This document shows positions 22,337-30,656 of a DNA stretch of 64,000 nt, in pieces; positions within the stretch are counted from its first letter, which is position 1, and the number at the start of each line of letters is the position of its first letter. Position numbers and translations under genes: made by a program. The DNA lies in assembly GCA_947497585.1 (NCBI GenBank), contig CANMHG010000007.1, positions 1 through 64,000 on the forward strand. The letters run 5' to 3'. The DNA comes from an uncultured Bacillaceae bacterium (GTDB lineage Bacteria > Bacillota > Bacilli > Bacillales > Bacillaceae_L). The notes beneath the pieces are model-generated. The model did not search any database. It was given only the letters and a program-made list of their open reading frames with translations, and was not told the DNA's origin.

Positions 22337-22954
22337 TTAATTTGTTAGTGTATCGTGATTAGCTAAATTTACAATTTCTCTTCGTCGTACTAGGTTTTTT
22401 TCTGTTTCAACGATACCTTCTGCAATACTATTTGCCATCTTCATGACTAGGCTGAGTCTGGTGTTCTGTAAGACAAAAAACTCCATAAATCCGCTGACAT
22501 TCACAATACCTGTAATATGTATATCTCCAATTGGAATTAACTCTTTATTAACCCCGGCACCTGGTTTAACCGGACCTTCGTCAATCGTAACTATACCCAC
22601 ATTTTTCAATCTACCTAAACATGCATCAATTCCTATAATAAATGGATTATTGAAGGTGTTTTGAATCATATTTACTTTTTCTATTAAATTAACAGCATGT
22701 ATAGGTTCATCTAATGTGCCATATACATGAAACAGGGACATCCCTTTTTCATGTAGCTTTGTGCCAATTAAGGGGCCCAACGAATCTCCTGTAGAACGAT
22801 CTGTACCTATACAAATAAATACAATTGGCCGATTGGATGCTGGTAAAAGTGAAGCTAGTCGTACTGAAATACTCTTACGTGCATCCTCTCTGTCATAGGG
22901 AATTCTAGATAGGTCGTCTTTCTGGAGATCAAAAAGTTTCGATTTTAGATTCAT
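22337..22954 (-). CDS. yyaC: Spore protease YyaC-like protein (DUF1256)
   Basis: A 205-residue protein of the YyaC family, related to the HybD/GPR protease fold and linked to sporulation in Bacillus. The signature CIGTDRSTGDSLGPLIGTKL and the segment GIDACLGRLKNVGIVTI are present. The frame is open from a GTG at 22963, but the ATG at 22954 has AGGGGTG six bases ahead and gives the B. subtilis length, so I use it. It is one of few minus-strand genes in the right arm, convergent with DUF554 and divergent from the YkvI-like gene. Confidence 0.88.
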   Translation of the reverse strand: MNLKSKLFDLQKDDLSRIPYDREDARKSISVRLASLLPASNRPIVFICIGTDRSTGDSLGPLIGTKLHEKGMSLFHVYGTLDEPIHAVNLIEKVNMIQNTFNNPFIIGIDACLGRLKNVGIVTIDEGPVKPGAGVNKELIPIGDIHITGIVNVSGFMEFFVLQNTRLSLVMKMANSIAEGIVETEKNLVRRREIVNLANHDTLTN

Positions 22955-23063
22955 AGATTTCACCCCTAGTTAATAGTACTAACAGTATACGGACAAAAGT
23001 GAAAATCTATACATAATTCACGAAACTTCTTAGTTAAATAGAAGAGTGCAGGGAGGCGAAAAC

Positions 23064-24077
23064 ATGTGGCAATCAGGATTTAAATGGATGTTTCTAATTA
23101 TGGGAACAATTATCGGGGCAGGGTATGCATCAGGAAGGGAGCTTTGGGAATTTTTTGGTGATCAAAGTGGACTTGCCATCATACTATTTACTCTAGTTTT
23201 TTCTATATCATGTTATATAATTATGAAAATAAGCTATGAAAAAAAATCAGAGCACTTTTCACCGGTACTACGAATGTTAATCGGGAGAAATCTTTCCTAC
23301 TTTTACGAAGTTTTAATTGTAATATATTTGTTTTCCACCACTGTAGTAATGCTTGCAGGGGGAGGGGCAACTCTTGAGATGTTTCATATTCCTTATTTTG
23401 GTGGAATTCTTCTATTTTCAATCCTCTTAGTATTATTGTTTGTTTGGGATATAAAAGGTATGATTTCAATGAATGCTTTTCTAATACCCTTACTGGTTGT
23501 AGGTTTGGTAGGTATCTTACTTTCTTTTTTATATATGAACGATCAACCCTTCTCCTTTAACATTAAGGAACAGAATAATTGGCCCACGGCATTTACATTT
23601 TCAGCTTTAAATATCTTGCCGCTAGTAGCTGTAATATCTGCAATAGGAAAAGAAATAAAAAGTAACGGAGAAGCATTGATAGCTAGTGTTGGAAGTGGTC
23701 TAGTATTAGGCACAATCTCAATTATTTATAATGAGTCATTAATTCAGATAGCCAATAAAATCGTTTTATATGAGATTCCTTTGTTTGCTATTATCGAGAA
23801 CTATCCGTATATAATCATTATGTTTATGTCCTTTATTCTGTGGGCGGCGATTTACACAACAGCTGCTTCTGGACTGTTTGGTCTTTCTTCTAGATTTAGA
23901 GAAAAGATTCATTTACCTTTATGGCTTATTGCTGCTATTATTCTTGTAGCAATGATACCTTTTACAAAATTTGGATTCGCAAAGCTTGTATCCATACTTT
24001 ATCCGTTATATGGTATTGCAAATTTATATCTATTGGGTGCCATTTTATTGTATCCTATTACAAACCGCTATAAATAA
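23064..24077 (+). CDS. YkvI-family membrane protein
   Basis: A 337-residue integral membrane protein with about ten hydrophobic segments. The opening FKWMFLIMGTIIGAGYASGRELWEFFG matches YkvI-type proteins, which have a LeuT/APC-like fold and are probably transporters of unknown substrate. I place the start at the ATG at 23064, eight bases after GGGAGG, instead of the GTG at 23046. It begins a plus-strand run with mscS, yyzM and a molybdopterin oxidoreductase. Confidence 0.82.
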   Translation: MWQSGFKWMFLIMGTIIGAGYASGRELWEFFGDQSGLAIILFTLVFSISCYIIMKISYEKKSEHFSPVLRMLIGRNLSYFYEVLIVIYLFSTTVVMLAGGGATLEMFHIPYFGGILLFSILLVLLFVWDIKGMISMNAFLIPLLVVGLVGILLSFLYMNDQPFSFNIKEQNNWPTAFTFSALNILPLVAVISAIGKEIKSNGEALIASVGSGLVLGTISIIYNESLIQIANKIVLYEIPLFAIIENYPYIIIMFMSFILWAAIYTTAASGLFGLSSRFREKIHLPLWLIAAIILVAMIPFTKFGFAKLVSILYPLYGIANLYLLGAILLYPITNRYK

Positions 24078-24123
24078 GGTAAAATACCTGATAAAATATT
24101 TTTTAATGTGAGGAAGATTTTTA

Positions 24124-25008
24124 TTGATTTGGCTTAACAAACTTTATGACAAAGCAATGACTCAATTAAGGAACGAAGAAATGTGGATGAATATAGGGAT
24201 GGGCTTCATAAAAATAATCCTTATTCTCCTCATAGCAGGAATTGTTATACGTTTAGGACGATTAGCTATTCAGAATATTTTTAGAGTTAGAAATAGTAGT
24301 CCTCTAAGGGTATCTGAGAGGCGAACAGCTACACTTATTAAACTGTTAGAAAATGTACTCCGCTATGTAGTCTATTTTGTTGTTATCGTTATGATCCTTG
24401 AATCTCTAAGTATTGAGATACGTGCTTTACTAGCAGGTGCTGGAATCGTTGGCCTAGCAATAGGTTTTGGAGCACAAAATTTAGTTAGAGACATCATAAC
24501 TGGCTTTTTTATCATTTTTGAAGATCAATTTTCAGTTGGGGACTTTATTAGAACAGGCACCTTTGAAGGAACAGTTGAAGAAATCGGATTAAGAACAACT
24601 AAGCTCAAGTCCTTTACTGGAGAGGTTCATATACTACCAAATGGAAGTATTGTAGAGGTAACAAATTTCTCAGTTAATAATAGTGTTGCTGTAGTAGATA
24701 TAAGCATTTCCTATGAAGGAGATATACCTAAAACTGAAAAAATACTACAAGAACTGTTACAGGAGTTACCTGATAAATATGAAGATATGATAAAAACACC
24801 TGAGTTATTAGGCGTTCAGATGCTAGGTGCTTCTGAAGTGGTTTTACGTATTGTATCAGAGGTTTTACCAATGCGTCATTTTTATATTTCAAGAATCTTG
24901 CGTAAAGAAGTCAAACTTAGATTAGATGAACATGGTATTGAAATTCCATATCCGCGTATGGTCATGTATACTAGAGATGAAGGAAATACAGAAAAGCAAA
25001 ACGGTTAG
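24124..25008 (+). CDS. Small-conductance mechanosensitive channel (MscS family)
   Basis: A 294-residue channel that releases solutes on hypo-osmotic shock. Three hydrophobic segments lie in the first ~125 residues; the pore-lining TM3 contains AGAGIVGLAIGFGAQNLVRDIITGFFIIFEDQFSVGD, the clearest MscS hallmark. The cytoplasmic beta and alpha/beta vestibule domains follow, with GTVEEIGLRTTKLKSFTGEVHILPNG. The start is TTG at 24124 after GAGGAAG. Genes of this type stand beside yyzM in many Bacillus. Confidence 0.92.
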   Translation: MIWLNKLYDKAMTQLRNEEMWMNIGMGFIKIILILLIAGIVIRLGRLAIQNIFRVRNSSPLRVSERRTATLIKLLENVLRYVVYFVVIVMILESLSIEIRALLAGAGIVGLAIGFGAQNLVRDIITGFFIIFEDQFSVGDFIRTGTFEGTVEEIGLRTTKLKSFTGEVHILPNGSIVEVTNFSVNNSVAVVDISISYEGDIPKTEKILQELLQELPDKYEDMIKTPELLGVQMLGASEVVLRIVSEVLPMRHFYISRILRKEVKLRLDEHGIEIPYPRMVMYTRDEGNTEKQNG

Positions 25009-25107
25009 GATTTACACCTCCATTTCATAGTAGTAAGAACACTATGAAGATAGACTTACTCCATTTTGAGATCAATATTGAGGTAAAGGGTAAGAAGGTG
25101 ATGATAT

Positions 25108-25305
25108 ATGGTAGATAAAGATTTTGCAATGAATGATATTGTTGAAATGAAAAAGCAGCACCCTTGTGGAACCAATCGCTGGAAGATTATCCGTATGGGG
25201 ATGGACATTCGTATAAAATGTGAGGGTTGTTCTCACAGTGTGTTAATTCCTAGGAAAGAGTTCTCGAGAAAAGTGAAGAAAATTCTAGTGAAACACGAAG
25301 AATAA
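25108..25305 (+). CDS. yyzM: DUF951 small protein YyzM
   Basis: A 65-residue protein with the DUF951 pattern: MKKQHPCGTNRWKIIRMGMDIRIKCEGC and a basic C terminus. Two cysteines plus nearby His suggest metal or nucleic-acid binding, but the function is unknown. The ATG at 25108 follows AAGAAGGTGATGATAT. It sits between mscS and the molybdopterin oxidoreductase, as in B. subtilis. Confidence 0.88.
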   Translation: MVDKDFAMNDIVEMKKQHPCGTNRWKIIRMGMDIRIKCEGCSHSVLIPRKEFSRKVKKILVKHEE

Positions 25306-25384
25306 GAGAGAGGTCTAGCTAGAAGGTAGCTAGGCCTTTTTGAAAATATATAAATAGATATAGAGCGGTAGAGGAGAAATTAAC

Positions 25385-27382
25385 ATGGTGAGTAAAGTAA
25401 TTAGTTCCTGTTCCTTAAATTGTTGGGATAACTGTGGTTTCGAAGTTACTGTAGAAAATGGAAAAGTTGTTAAAGTTGATGGAGATAAAAATCATCCGAT
25501 TACAAAAGGCAAAATATGTGGCCGGGGAAGAATGCTTGAAACAAGAACAAACTCTGAAGAACGTTTATTGTATCCATTAAAAAAGGAAAACGGGATATTT
25601 AAAGAAATTTCATGGAAACAAGCATTGCAAGAAATTGCTGAAAAAATGAAAGATATCAAGTTAGAATATGGTCCTTTAGCGGTACTTCATAGTCATGATT
25701 ATTCAAATGGGGGGCTATTAAAAAGTTTAGATCAACGTTTTTTTAATTGCTATGGTGGTGTAACAGAACTTACAGGTAGTATTTGTTGGGGAGCAGGAAT
25801 TGAGGCTCAGAGATGGGACTTTGGAAATTCATGGAGTCATGCACCAGAAGATATTTTCAACAGCAAACATGTAGTTATTTGGGGGCGTAATGTTGTTAGA
25901 ACTAACATGCACCTGTACCAGTATCTACTTGAAGTTAAGAAAAAAGGTACAAAAATAATTGTAATTGATCCAATATCTAATGCAACTGCAAAAATAGCAG
26001 ATCACTATGTTCAAGTAAAGCCTGGCATGGACGGAATGTTAGCTATAGGAATAATTAAAGAATTGGTAAGGTTAAACCTTGAAGATAAGAAATTTATACG
26101 TGATTACACCATCGGATTCTCAGATTTATTAGAATTAGTGGATAGTATTACTTTCGACGAGATAATTGAACGTACAAATGTTTCACGTGAAACAATTTCC
26201 TTATTAGCAGAATCATTTGCAGATAGACCAACTGCAACATTTTTAGGATTAGGAATGCAAAGGTATACAAACGGGGGAAATACAGTCAGGTTAATCAATG
26301 CTTTAGTTGCTGTGAGTGGTAATATCGGGATTAGTGGAGGTGGAGCAAACTATGGAAACCTTCAAGTTGGCCAAAGTTTTGACTATGGCGCCCTTACTTT
26401 ACCACAGAAAAAAGAAGAAACAAGAACTTTCACGATGATGCAACAGGCTAAGGGGATTTTAGAAGCAGTAAATCCAAAGATAAAGATGATTATTGTTACA
26501 TGCGGAAATCCATTAACACAAGTACCTGATACCAACTTAGTTAAAAAAGCTTTTGAGTCGGTAGATACTTTAGTTGTAATCGAACAGTTCATGACAGATA
26601 CTGCAGCCTTAGCAGATTATGTATTACCAACGACAACAGTTTTCGAAGAAGAAGATATCTATTTTTCTTCTATGTACCATCATTACGCAAATTATGGACC
26701 GAAGCTTGTTGATCCTCCTGGTGAAGTAAAATCTGATCTATGGATTTGGACCAATTTAGCCGAATTACTTGGATTTGGAGAAGATTTTAATTATTCAAGA
26801 AAAGAATTTCTTCAGTTAGGCCTAGGCTATTTAAACAAAAAAGGAATCACTTTAGAGCAGTTTTTAGAAAATAATCATGTGGAGCTACCTGTTGATCATG
26901 TTCCTTGGAGTGACTTTAAATTTGCTACTAAAAGTGGCAAATTTGAGTTCACCTCATCAATGGCTAATGACAAAGGATATAATGGTAAACCTTCTTTATT
27001 ATTTCCTGAGGAATCAGCAAATAGTGAATTAGTGAAAAAATTTCCTTATACGCTTTTAACGATACATCCGATGCGTTCAAACCATTCACAGCATTATCAC
27101 CTTATTGAAAGCATGCAGCAAATAAAGGTAGATGTATCAAAAGCTATTGCTAGTGAAAAGGGACTAAGTGAGAATGATATGGTAAGAGTTTTCAATGATA
27201 GAGGAGAGGTTAAGGGAATCGTTAAAATTCTTGAAAATGCTCATCCAACTACGATAAATATAGATGAAGGGCAATGGAGTAAGTATGGAGGAAGTGTAAA
27301 CCTTCTGACTCCTGATAGAGTATCCGATAATGGGTTAGGAAGTACTCTATACGATTGCTTAGTAAACATTGAAAAAATATAA
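25385..27382 (+). CDS. Molybdopterin-dependent oxidoreductase (YyaE-like)
   Basis: A 665-residue MopB/DMSO-reductase-family enzyme. The N-terminal [4Fe-4S] site is Cys9, Cys13, Cys17 and Cys45 (CSLNCWDNC ... GKICGRG). The molybdopterin-binding region follows, with VIWGRNVVRTN, NIGISGGGANYGN and the C-terminal molydopterin dinucleotide domain (LLTIHPMRSNHSQHY). No TAT signal is seen, so it is cytoplasmic; the substrate is unknown. B. subtilis YyaE has the same place and size. Residues NVSRET are encoded by a parS site (26179). Confidence 0.9.
   Translation: MVSKVISSCSLNCWDNCGFEVTVENGKVVKVDGDKNHPITKGKICGRGRMLETRTNSEERLLYPLKKENGIFKEISWKQALQEIAEKMKDIKLEYGPLAVLHSHDYSNGGLLKSLDQRFFNCYGGVTELTGSICWGAGIEAQRWDFGNSWSHAPEDIFNSKHVVIWGRNVVRTNMHLYQYLLEVKKKGTKIIVIDPISNATAKIADHYVQVKPGMDGMLAIGIIKELVRLNLEDKKFIRDYTIGFSDLLELVDSITFDEIIERTNVSRETISLLAESFADRPTATFLGLGMQRYTNGGNTVRLINALVAVSGNIGISGGGANYGNLQVGQSFDYGALTLPQKKEETRTFTMMQQAKGILEAVNPKIKMIIVTCGNPLTQVPDTNLVKKAFESVDTLVVIEQFMTDTAALADYVLPTTTVFEEEDIYFSSMYHHYANYGPKLVDPPGEVKSDLWIWTNLAELLGFGEDFNYSRKEFLQLGLGYLNKKGITLEQFLENNHVELPVDHVPWSDFKFATKSGKFEFTSSMANDKGYNGKPSLLFPEESANSELVKKFPYTLLTIHPMRSNHSQHYHLIESMQQIKVDVSKAIASEKGLSENDMVRVFNDRGEVKGIVKILENAHPTTINIDEGQWSKYGGSVNLLTPDRVSDNGLGSTLYDCLVNIEKI
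26179..26194. other. parS centromere site 4 (inside the oxidoreductase gene)
   Basis: A perfect TGTTTCACGTGAAACA palindrome in the coding sequence of the YyaE-like gene, again read as NVSRET. Confidence 0.95.
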
Positions 27383-27457
27383 ACACTATGCCGTTCCTTA
27401 ACTGGGGCGGTTCTTTTAATTACATTAAAAAAACAATCTGAAGCTAGTCCGTTTCTT

Positions 27458-27570
27458 TCCGCTGCAGGCACTTGCTTTCCGCGGGGAGGAAGTCGAGCCT
27501 CCTCGACGTACCGTCTGCGGGGTCTCGACCTTTCCTCTACTCCCGTAGGAGTCAAGTGCCTTCCGCTCCA
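27458..27570. repeat. Bacillaceae intergenic hairpin repeat, copy 3 (inverted orientation)
   Basis: Same orientation as copy 2, with TTTCCGCGGGGAGGAAG, GAGCCTCCTCG and GTAGGAGTCAAG blocks. The terminal stem is AGGCACTTG (27466-27474) with CAAGTGCCT (27553-27561). Compared with copy 2 an A-T pair has become G-C on both sides, a compensatory change. Confidence 0.85.
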
Positions 27571-27659
27571 ATCCACTCTAGGACAAACAATAAACATCAC
27601 ATAAAATGTGTTTATATTATTATTCAACTATATAAATAGCTACTCTTATACAGAGTGCT

Positions 27660-27841
27660 GTTATTCGCTAACATCCACGAAGACTCCTGCGGGAGAAGCG
27701 CGTCAATGTGAGACCCCACAGGAGCAGAGCGACGAGGAGGCTCACGGACCGCCCGAAGAGGTATTGCCTTTTGAAAAAGACGGTAGTTGGTCTTTTTCAA
27801 TAATCCTCCCGCAGAAAGTGAAGTGGATGTTAGCGAATAAC
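27660..27841. repeat. Bacillaceae intergenic hairpin repeat, copy 4, interrupted
   Basis: Same orientation as copy 1. The ends are a perfect 19-bp inverted repeat: GTTATTCGCTAACATCCAC at 27660-27678 and its complement at 27823-27841. The interior contains GACTCCTGCGGGAG, GAGACCCCACAGGAGC and GAGGAGGCTCACGGACCG. The element is split at 27756-27807 by extra DNA (separate entry). Copies 3 and 4 lie in opposite orientation within the 618-base gap before ychF; no gene is seen there. Confidence 0.85.
27756..27807. mobile_element. 52-bp palindromic insertion in hairpin repeat copy 4
   Basis: Absent from copies 1-3. It has a perfect 11-bp inverted repeat, TTGAAAAAGAC (27771-27781) and GTCTTTTTCAA (27790-27800), and outer ends that also pair partly (GAGG and CCTC). 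It is flanked by CCCG on both sides (27752-27755, 27808-27811), which looks like a 4-bp target duplication. It is too small to code; it could be a tiny MITE or a captured hairpin. Confidence 0.55.
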
Positions 27842-27900
27842 TAACCATGATCGACTGAAGCCATTTTCAAGTAGCTATATTTGAACAAAACAGAATTAAC

Positions 27901-27929
27901 TTGTCTTTTTTTTACGATATATCTATAAT
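27901..27929 (+). promoter_or_regulatory. ychF promoter
   Basis: TTGTCT (27901-27906), a 17-base spacer and TATAAT (27924-27929), about 70 bases ahead of ychF. Confidence 0.7.
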
Positions 27930-28000
27930 TGTGAAAGGTTATGGTTTACGGAAAATGGCTTTTCTAAAGAAGCCATGTATTAAAAGAGGAGTGAAAAACG

Positions 28001-29101
28001 ATGGCTTTAACAGCTGGTATTGTTGGTCTTCCAAACGTAGGGAAATCAACTCTATTTAATGCAATAACACAAGCAGGTGCTGAATCTGCAAACTATCCGT
28101 TTTGTACAATTGATCCGAATGTAGGAATTGTTGAGGTTCCTGATCACCGTTTAAATAAATTAACTGAATTAGTAAAACCTAAAAAAACTGTTCCAACTGC
28201 ATTCGAATTTACTGATATTGCTGGTATTGTAAAAGGAGCGAGTAAAGGCGAGGGCTTAGGGAATAAGTTCTTATCTCACATTCGCCAGGTAGATGCGATT
28301 TGTCATGTTGTTCGCTGCTTTGCAGATGATAACATCACGCACGTTTCTGGTAAAGTAGATCCGATTGATGATATTGAAGTAATTAATCTTGAATTAATTT
28401 TAGCTGACTTAGAATCTGTTGAAAAACGAATTGATCGTGTTGGAAAGTTAGCTAAACAAAAAGATAAAGATGCAGTATTTGAGCATGAGGCATTAGTTAA
28501 ATTAAAGGAAGCTTTTGAAAACAATCTTCCAGCTCGTACTGTTGAGTTTACAGATGAGCAAATGAAATTTGTGAAACACCTTCATCTGTTAACAATTAAG
28601 CCTGTACTTTATGTTGCAAATGTAAGTGAAGATGATGTAGTTGATCCTTCATCTAATGAATATGTGAAAATGGTTCGAGAATTTGCTGAAAAAGACAATG
28701 CTGAAGTCATTGTTATTTGTGCAAAAATTGAATCTGAAATAGCTGAACTAGATGGAGAAGAGAAAGCAATGTTCCTTGAAGAAATCGGTATCGAGGAGTC
28801 TGGTTTAGATCAGTTAATAAGAGCATCATATAGCTTATTAGGACTAGCAACTTACTTCACAGCGGGTGAACAAGAGGTTCGTGCTTGGACATTCAGAAGA
28901 GGCATGAAAGCACCACAATGTGCAGGAATTATTCACACAGACTTTGAGCGTGGATTTATCCGTGCTGAAACTGTTTCATATGAAGACTTAATCGGAAATG
29001 GTTCTATGACAGCTGCTAAAGAAGCTGGAAAAGTACGTCTAGAAGGAAAAGAATATATTGTTCATGACGGAGATGTTATCCACTTCCGTTTTAATGTTTA
29101 A
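28001..29101 (+). CDS. ychF: Redox-regulated ATPase YchF
   Basis: A 366-residue Obg-family P-loop protein. The G1 motif is GLPNVGKST at the N terminus, with DIAGIVKGASKGEGLGNKFL as the switch region. G4 is NVSE in place of NKxD, the change that makes YchF prefer ATP. The coiled-coil insertion and C-terminal TGS domain (FRRGMKAPQCAGIIHTDFERGFIRAE) are complete. It is ribosome-associated and linked to stress responses. The ATG follows AAGAGGAGTG. It has its own promoter and terminator. Confidence 0.97.
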   Translation: MALTAGIVGLPNVGKSTLFNAITQAGAESANYPFCTIDPNVGIVEVPDHRLNKLTELVKPKKTVPTAFEFTDIAGIVKGASKGEGLGNKFLSHIRQVDAICHVVRCFADDNITHVSGKVDPIDDIEVINLELILADLESVEKRIDRVGKLAKQKDKDAVFEHEALVKLKEAFENNLPARTVEFTDEQMKFVKHLHLLTIKPVLYVANVSEDDVVDPSSNEYVKMVREFAEKDNAEVIVICAKIESEIAELDGEEKAMFLEEIGIEESGLDQLIRASYSLLGLATYFTAGEQEVRAWTFRRGMKAPQCAGIIHTDFERGFIRAETVSYEDLIGNGSMTAAKEAGKVRLEGKEYIVHDGDVIHFRFNV

Positions 29102-29115
29102 TTAATATCAATTAT

Positions 29116-29150
29116 CCCTTAGCTTAAAGACCAAGCTAAGGGGTTTTGTT
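29116..29150 (+). terminator. Terminator after ychF
   Basis: CCCTTAGCTT (29116-29125) and AAGCTAAGGG (29133-29142), followed by TTTTGTTTTT. Confidence 0.9.
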
Positions 29151-29208
29151 TTTCTTTATCAACAGACTAGCGAAACTAATCTTTTTCATAATTTGGAATC
29201 AACTTGTA

Positions 29209-29237
29209 TTGCAACGTATATTCCAATGTGGTATAAT
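29209..29237 (+). promoter_or_regulatory. rpsF-ssb-rpsR promoter
   Basis: TTGCAA (29209-29214), 17 bases, then TATAAT (29232-29237). Confidence 0.8.
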
Positions 29238-29264
29238 CTGTTTCTGTGAGTAATTGATAAGATT

Positions 29265-29305
29265 GCTCCTTGCCCATATAGGGCCGTTAGTCCAAAAGGA
29301 GGTGA
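29265..29305 (+). promoter_or_regulatory. S6:S18-type ribosomal protein leader
   Basis: The rpsF leader can fold so that CTCCTT (29266-29271) pairs with AAGGAG (29296-29301), which is the ribosome-binding site, and GCCC (29272-29275) pairs with GGGC (29281-29284). An unpaired stretch beginning with CCG at 29284-29286 lies on the 3' side. This stem with a CCG-containing bulge is the known S6:S18 binding motif by which the complex represses its own operon. Confidence 0.75.
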
Positions 29306-29310
29306 ACGTG

Positions 29311-29598
29311 ATGAGAAAGTACGAAGTAATGTATATCATCCGTCCAAACATTGAAGATGAAGCTAAAAAAGCTTTAGTTGAGCGTTTTAATGGCGTATTA
29401 ACTGACAATGGTGCGGAGATTACTAATGTTAAAGAATGGGGTAAACGCCGTCTTGCATACGAAATCAATGATTTCCGTGATGGTTATTACATGATTCTTA
29501 GCGTTATGTCTAATTCTGAAGCAGTTAAAGAGTTTGATCGTTTAGCTAAAATCAGTGAAGACATTATCCGTCACATTGTAATTAGAGAAGAAGAGTAA
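29311..29598 (+). CDS. rpsF: Ribosomal protein bS6
   Basis: A 95-residue small-subunit protein that pairs with S18 on 16S rRNA. It begins [20 protein letters not shown] and contains [20 protein letters not shown], both typical. I place the start at the ATG at 29311, nine bases after AAAGGAGGTGA; the longer frame from 29254 would run through the promoter leader. It is the first gene of rpsF-ssb-rpsR. Confidence 0.98.
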   Translation: MRKYEVMYIIRPNIEDEAKKALVERFNGVLTDNGAEITNVKEWGKRRLAYEINDFRDGYYMILSVMSNSEAVKEFDRLAKISEDIIRHIVIREEE

Positions 29599-29645
29599 AC
29601 TTTAAGAACACGAAGTTCTTTTTAATAATGTAAGGAGTGGTTCTG

Positions 29646-30173
29646 ATGATGAATCGCGTAATTCTCGTTGGTAGACTTACGAAGGATCCTGAATTAAGGT
29701 ATACCCCTAGTGGAGTTGCTATAGCAACCTTTACTCTAGCTGTAAACAGAACATTTACGAACCAACAAGGTGATCGTGAAGCTGATTTCATTAATTGCGT
29801 TGTATGGCGTAAACCTGCTGAAAACGTAGCTAACTTCTTGAAAAAAGGTAGTTTAGCTGGAGTTGACGGTAAATTACAAACACGTAATTATGAAGGTCAA
29901 GATGGTAAACGTGTATATGTTACTGAAGTTGTTGCAGAATCTGTCCAATTTTTAGAGCCTAGAAATAGCGGCGGTGGAAGTGGCTATGAGCAGCAACAAC
30001 GCAGCGGTGGATCAGGTTATGGTGGATCTCCTGCAGGGCAAGGTAACCAATTCGGACAACAAAATCAAAATCAGAATCAACGTAGCAATCAAGGATATAC
30101 TCGAGTGGATGATGATCCATTTGCAAATGATGGACAACCAATTGACATTTCAGATGATGACTTGCCGTTTTAA
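29646..30173 (+). CDS. ssb: Single-stranded DNA-binding protein SSB (SsbA)
   Basis: A 175-residue protein. The OB-fold domain occupies residues 1-108 ([22 protein letters not shown] ... VQFLEPRN), followed by a Gly/Gln/Asn-rich flexible linker and the acidic C-terminal tip DISDDDLPF that recruits replication and repair partners. GTG at 29637 is in frame, but AAGGAG lies eight bases before the ATG at 29646, which I prefer. It is the middle gene of the conserved rpsF-ssb-rpsR operon. Confidence 0.98.
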   Translation: MMNRVILVGRLTKDPELRYTPSGVAIATFTLAVNRTFTNQQGDREADFINCVVWRKPAENVANFLKKGSLAGVDGKLQTRNYEGQDGKRVYVTEVVAESVQFLEPRNSGGGSGYEQQQRSGGSGYGGSPAGQGNQFGQQNQNQNQRSNQGYTRVDDDPFANDGQPIDISDDDLPF

Positions 30174-30220
30174 AGTCAACGTATATCTATAAAAATCTAT
30201 AAGCAAAGGAGGCGTATCAT

Positions 30221-30463
30221 ATGGCAGGAGGACGCAGAGGTGGACGTGGAGCAAAGCGTCGTAAAGTTTGTTACTTTACAGCTCACGGAATCACTAATAT
30301 CGACTACAAAGATCTTGACGTGTTAAAACGTTTTATTTCTGAGCGTGGTAAAATTTTACCTCGTCGTGTAACAGGTACTAGCGCGAAATATCAACGTAAA
30401 TTAACAGTTGCTATCAAACGTGCTCGTCAAATGGCATTATTACCATACGTTTCTGGTGAATAA
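30221..30463 (+). CDS. rpsR: Ribosomal protein bS18
   Basis: An 80-residue basic small-subunit protein that binds as a heterodimer with S6. The core [42 protein letters not shown] is diagnostic, and the protein ends [12 protein letters not shown]. The ATG follows AAAGGAGGCG. It closes the operon and is followed by a terminator. Confidence 0.98.
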   Translation: MAGGRRGGRGAKRRKVCYFTAHGITNIDYKDLDVLKRFISERGKILPRRVTGTSAKYQRKLTVAIKRARQMALLPYVSGE

Positions 30464-30475
30464 TAATAACAAGTA

Positions 30476-30507
30476 AAACAGTGAGACTTCCTCACTGTTT
30501 TTTTTAT
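30476..30507 (+). terminator. Terminator after rpsR
   Basis: AAACAGTGAG (30476-30485) and CTCACTGTTT (30491-30500), followed by a run of T. Confidence 0.9.
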
Positions 30508-30656
30508 TGTAGTGATATACAGTAAATCGGCTTATCATTGCTCTAAAAAAAGGATAAACTGATTATCAGACATTTAATCAATCTTGAAATAGTTGAATGC
30601 TAGTTCAATTGCAGATAAAATAGAAATGATTTCTATAAAATATTTGAGGTGAAGTA

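Noticed and set aside
27241-27848. Open frames of 74-128 codons across the intergenic hairpin repeats on both strands.
   Set aside because: They arise from GC-rich palindromic repeats, lack starts with ribosome-binding sites and overlap the oxidoreductase end.
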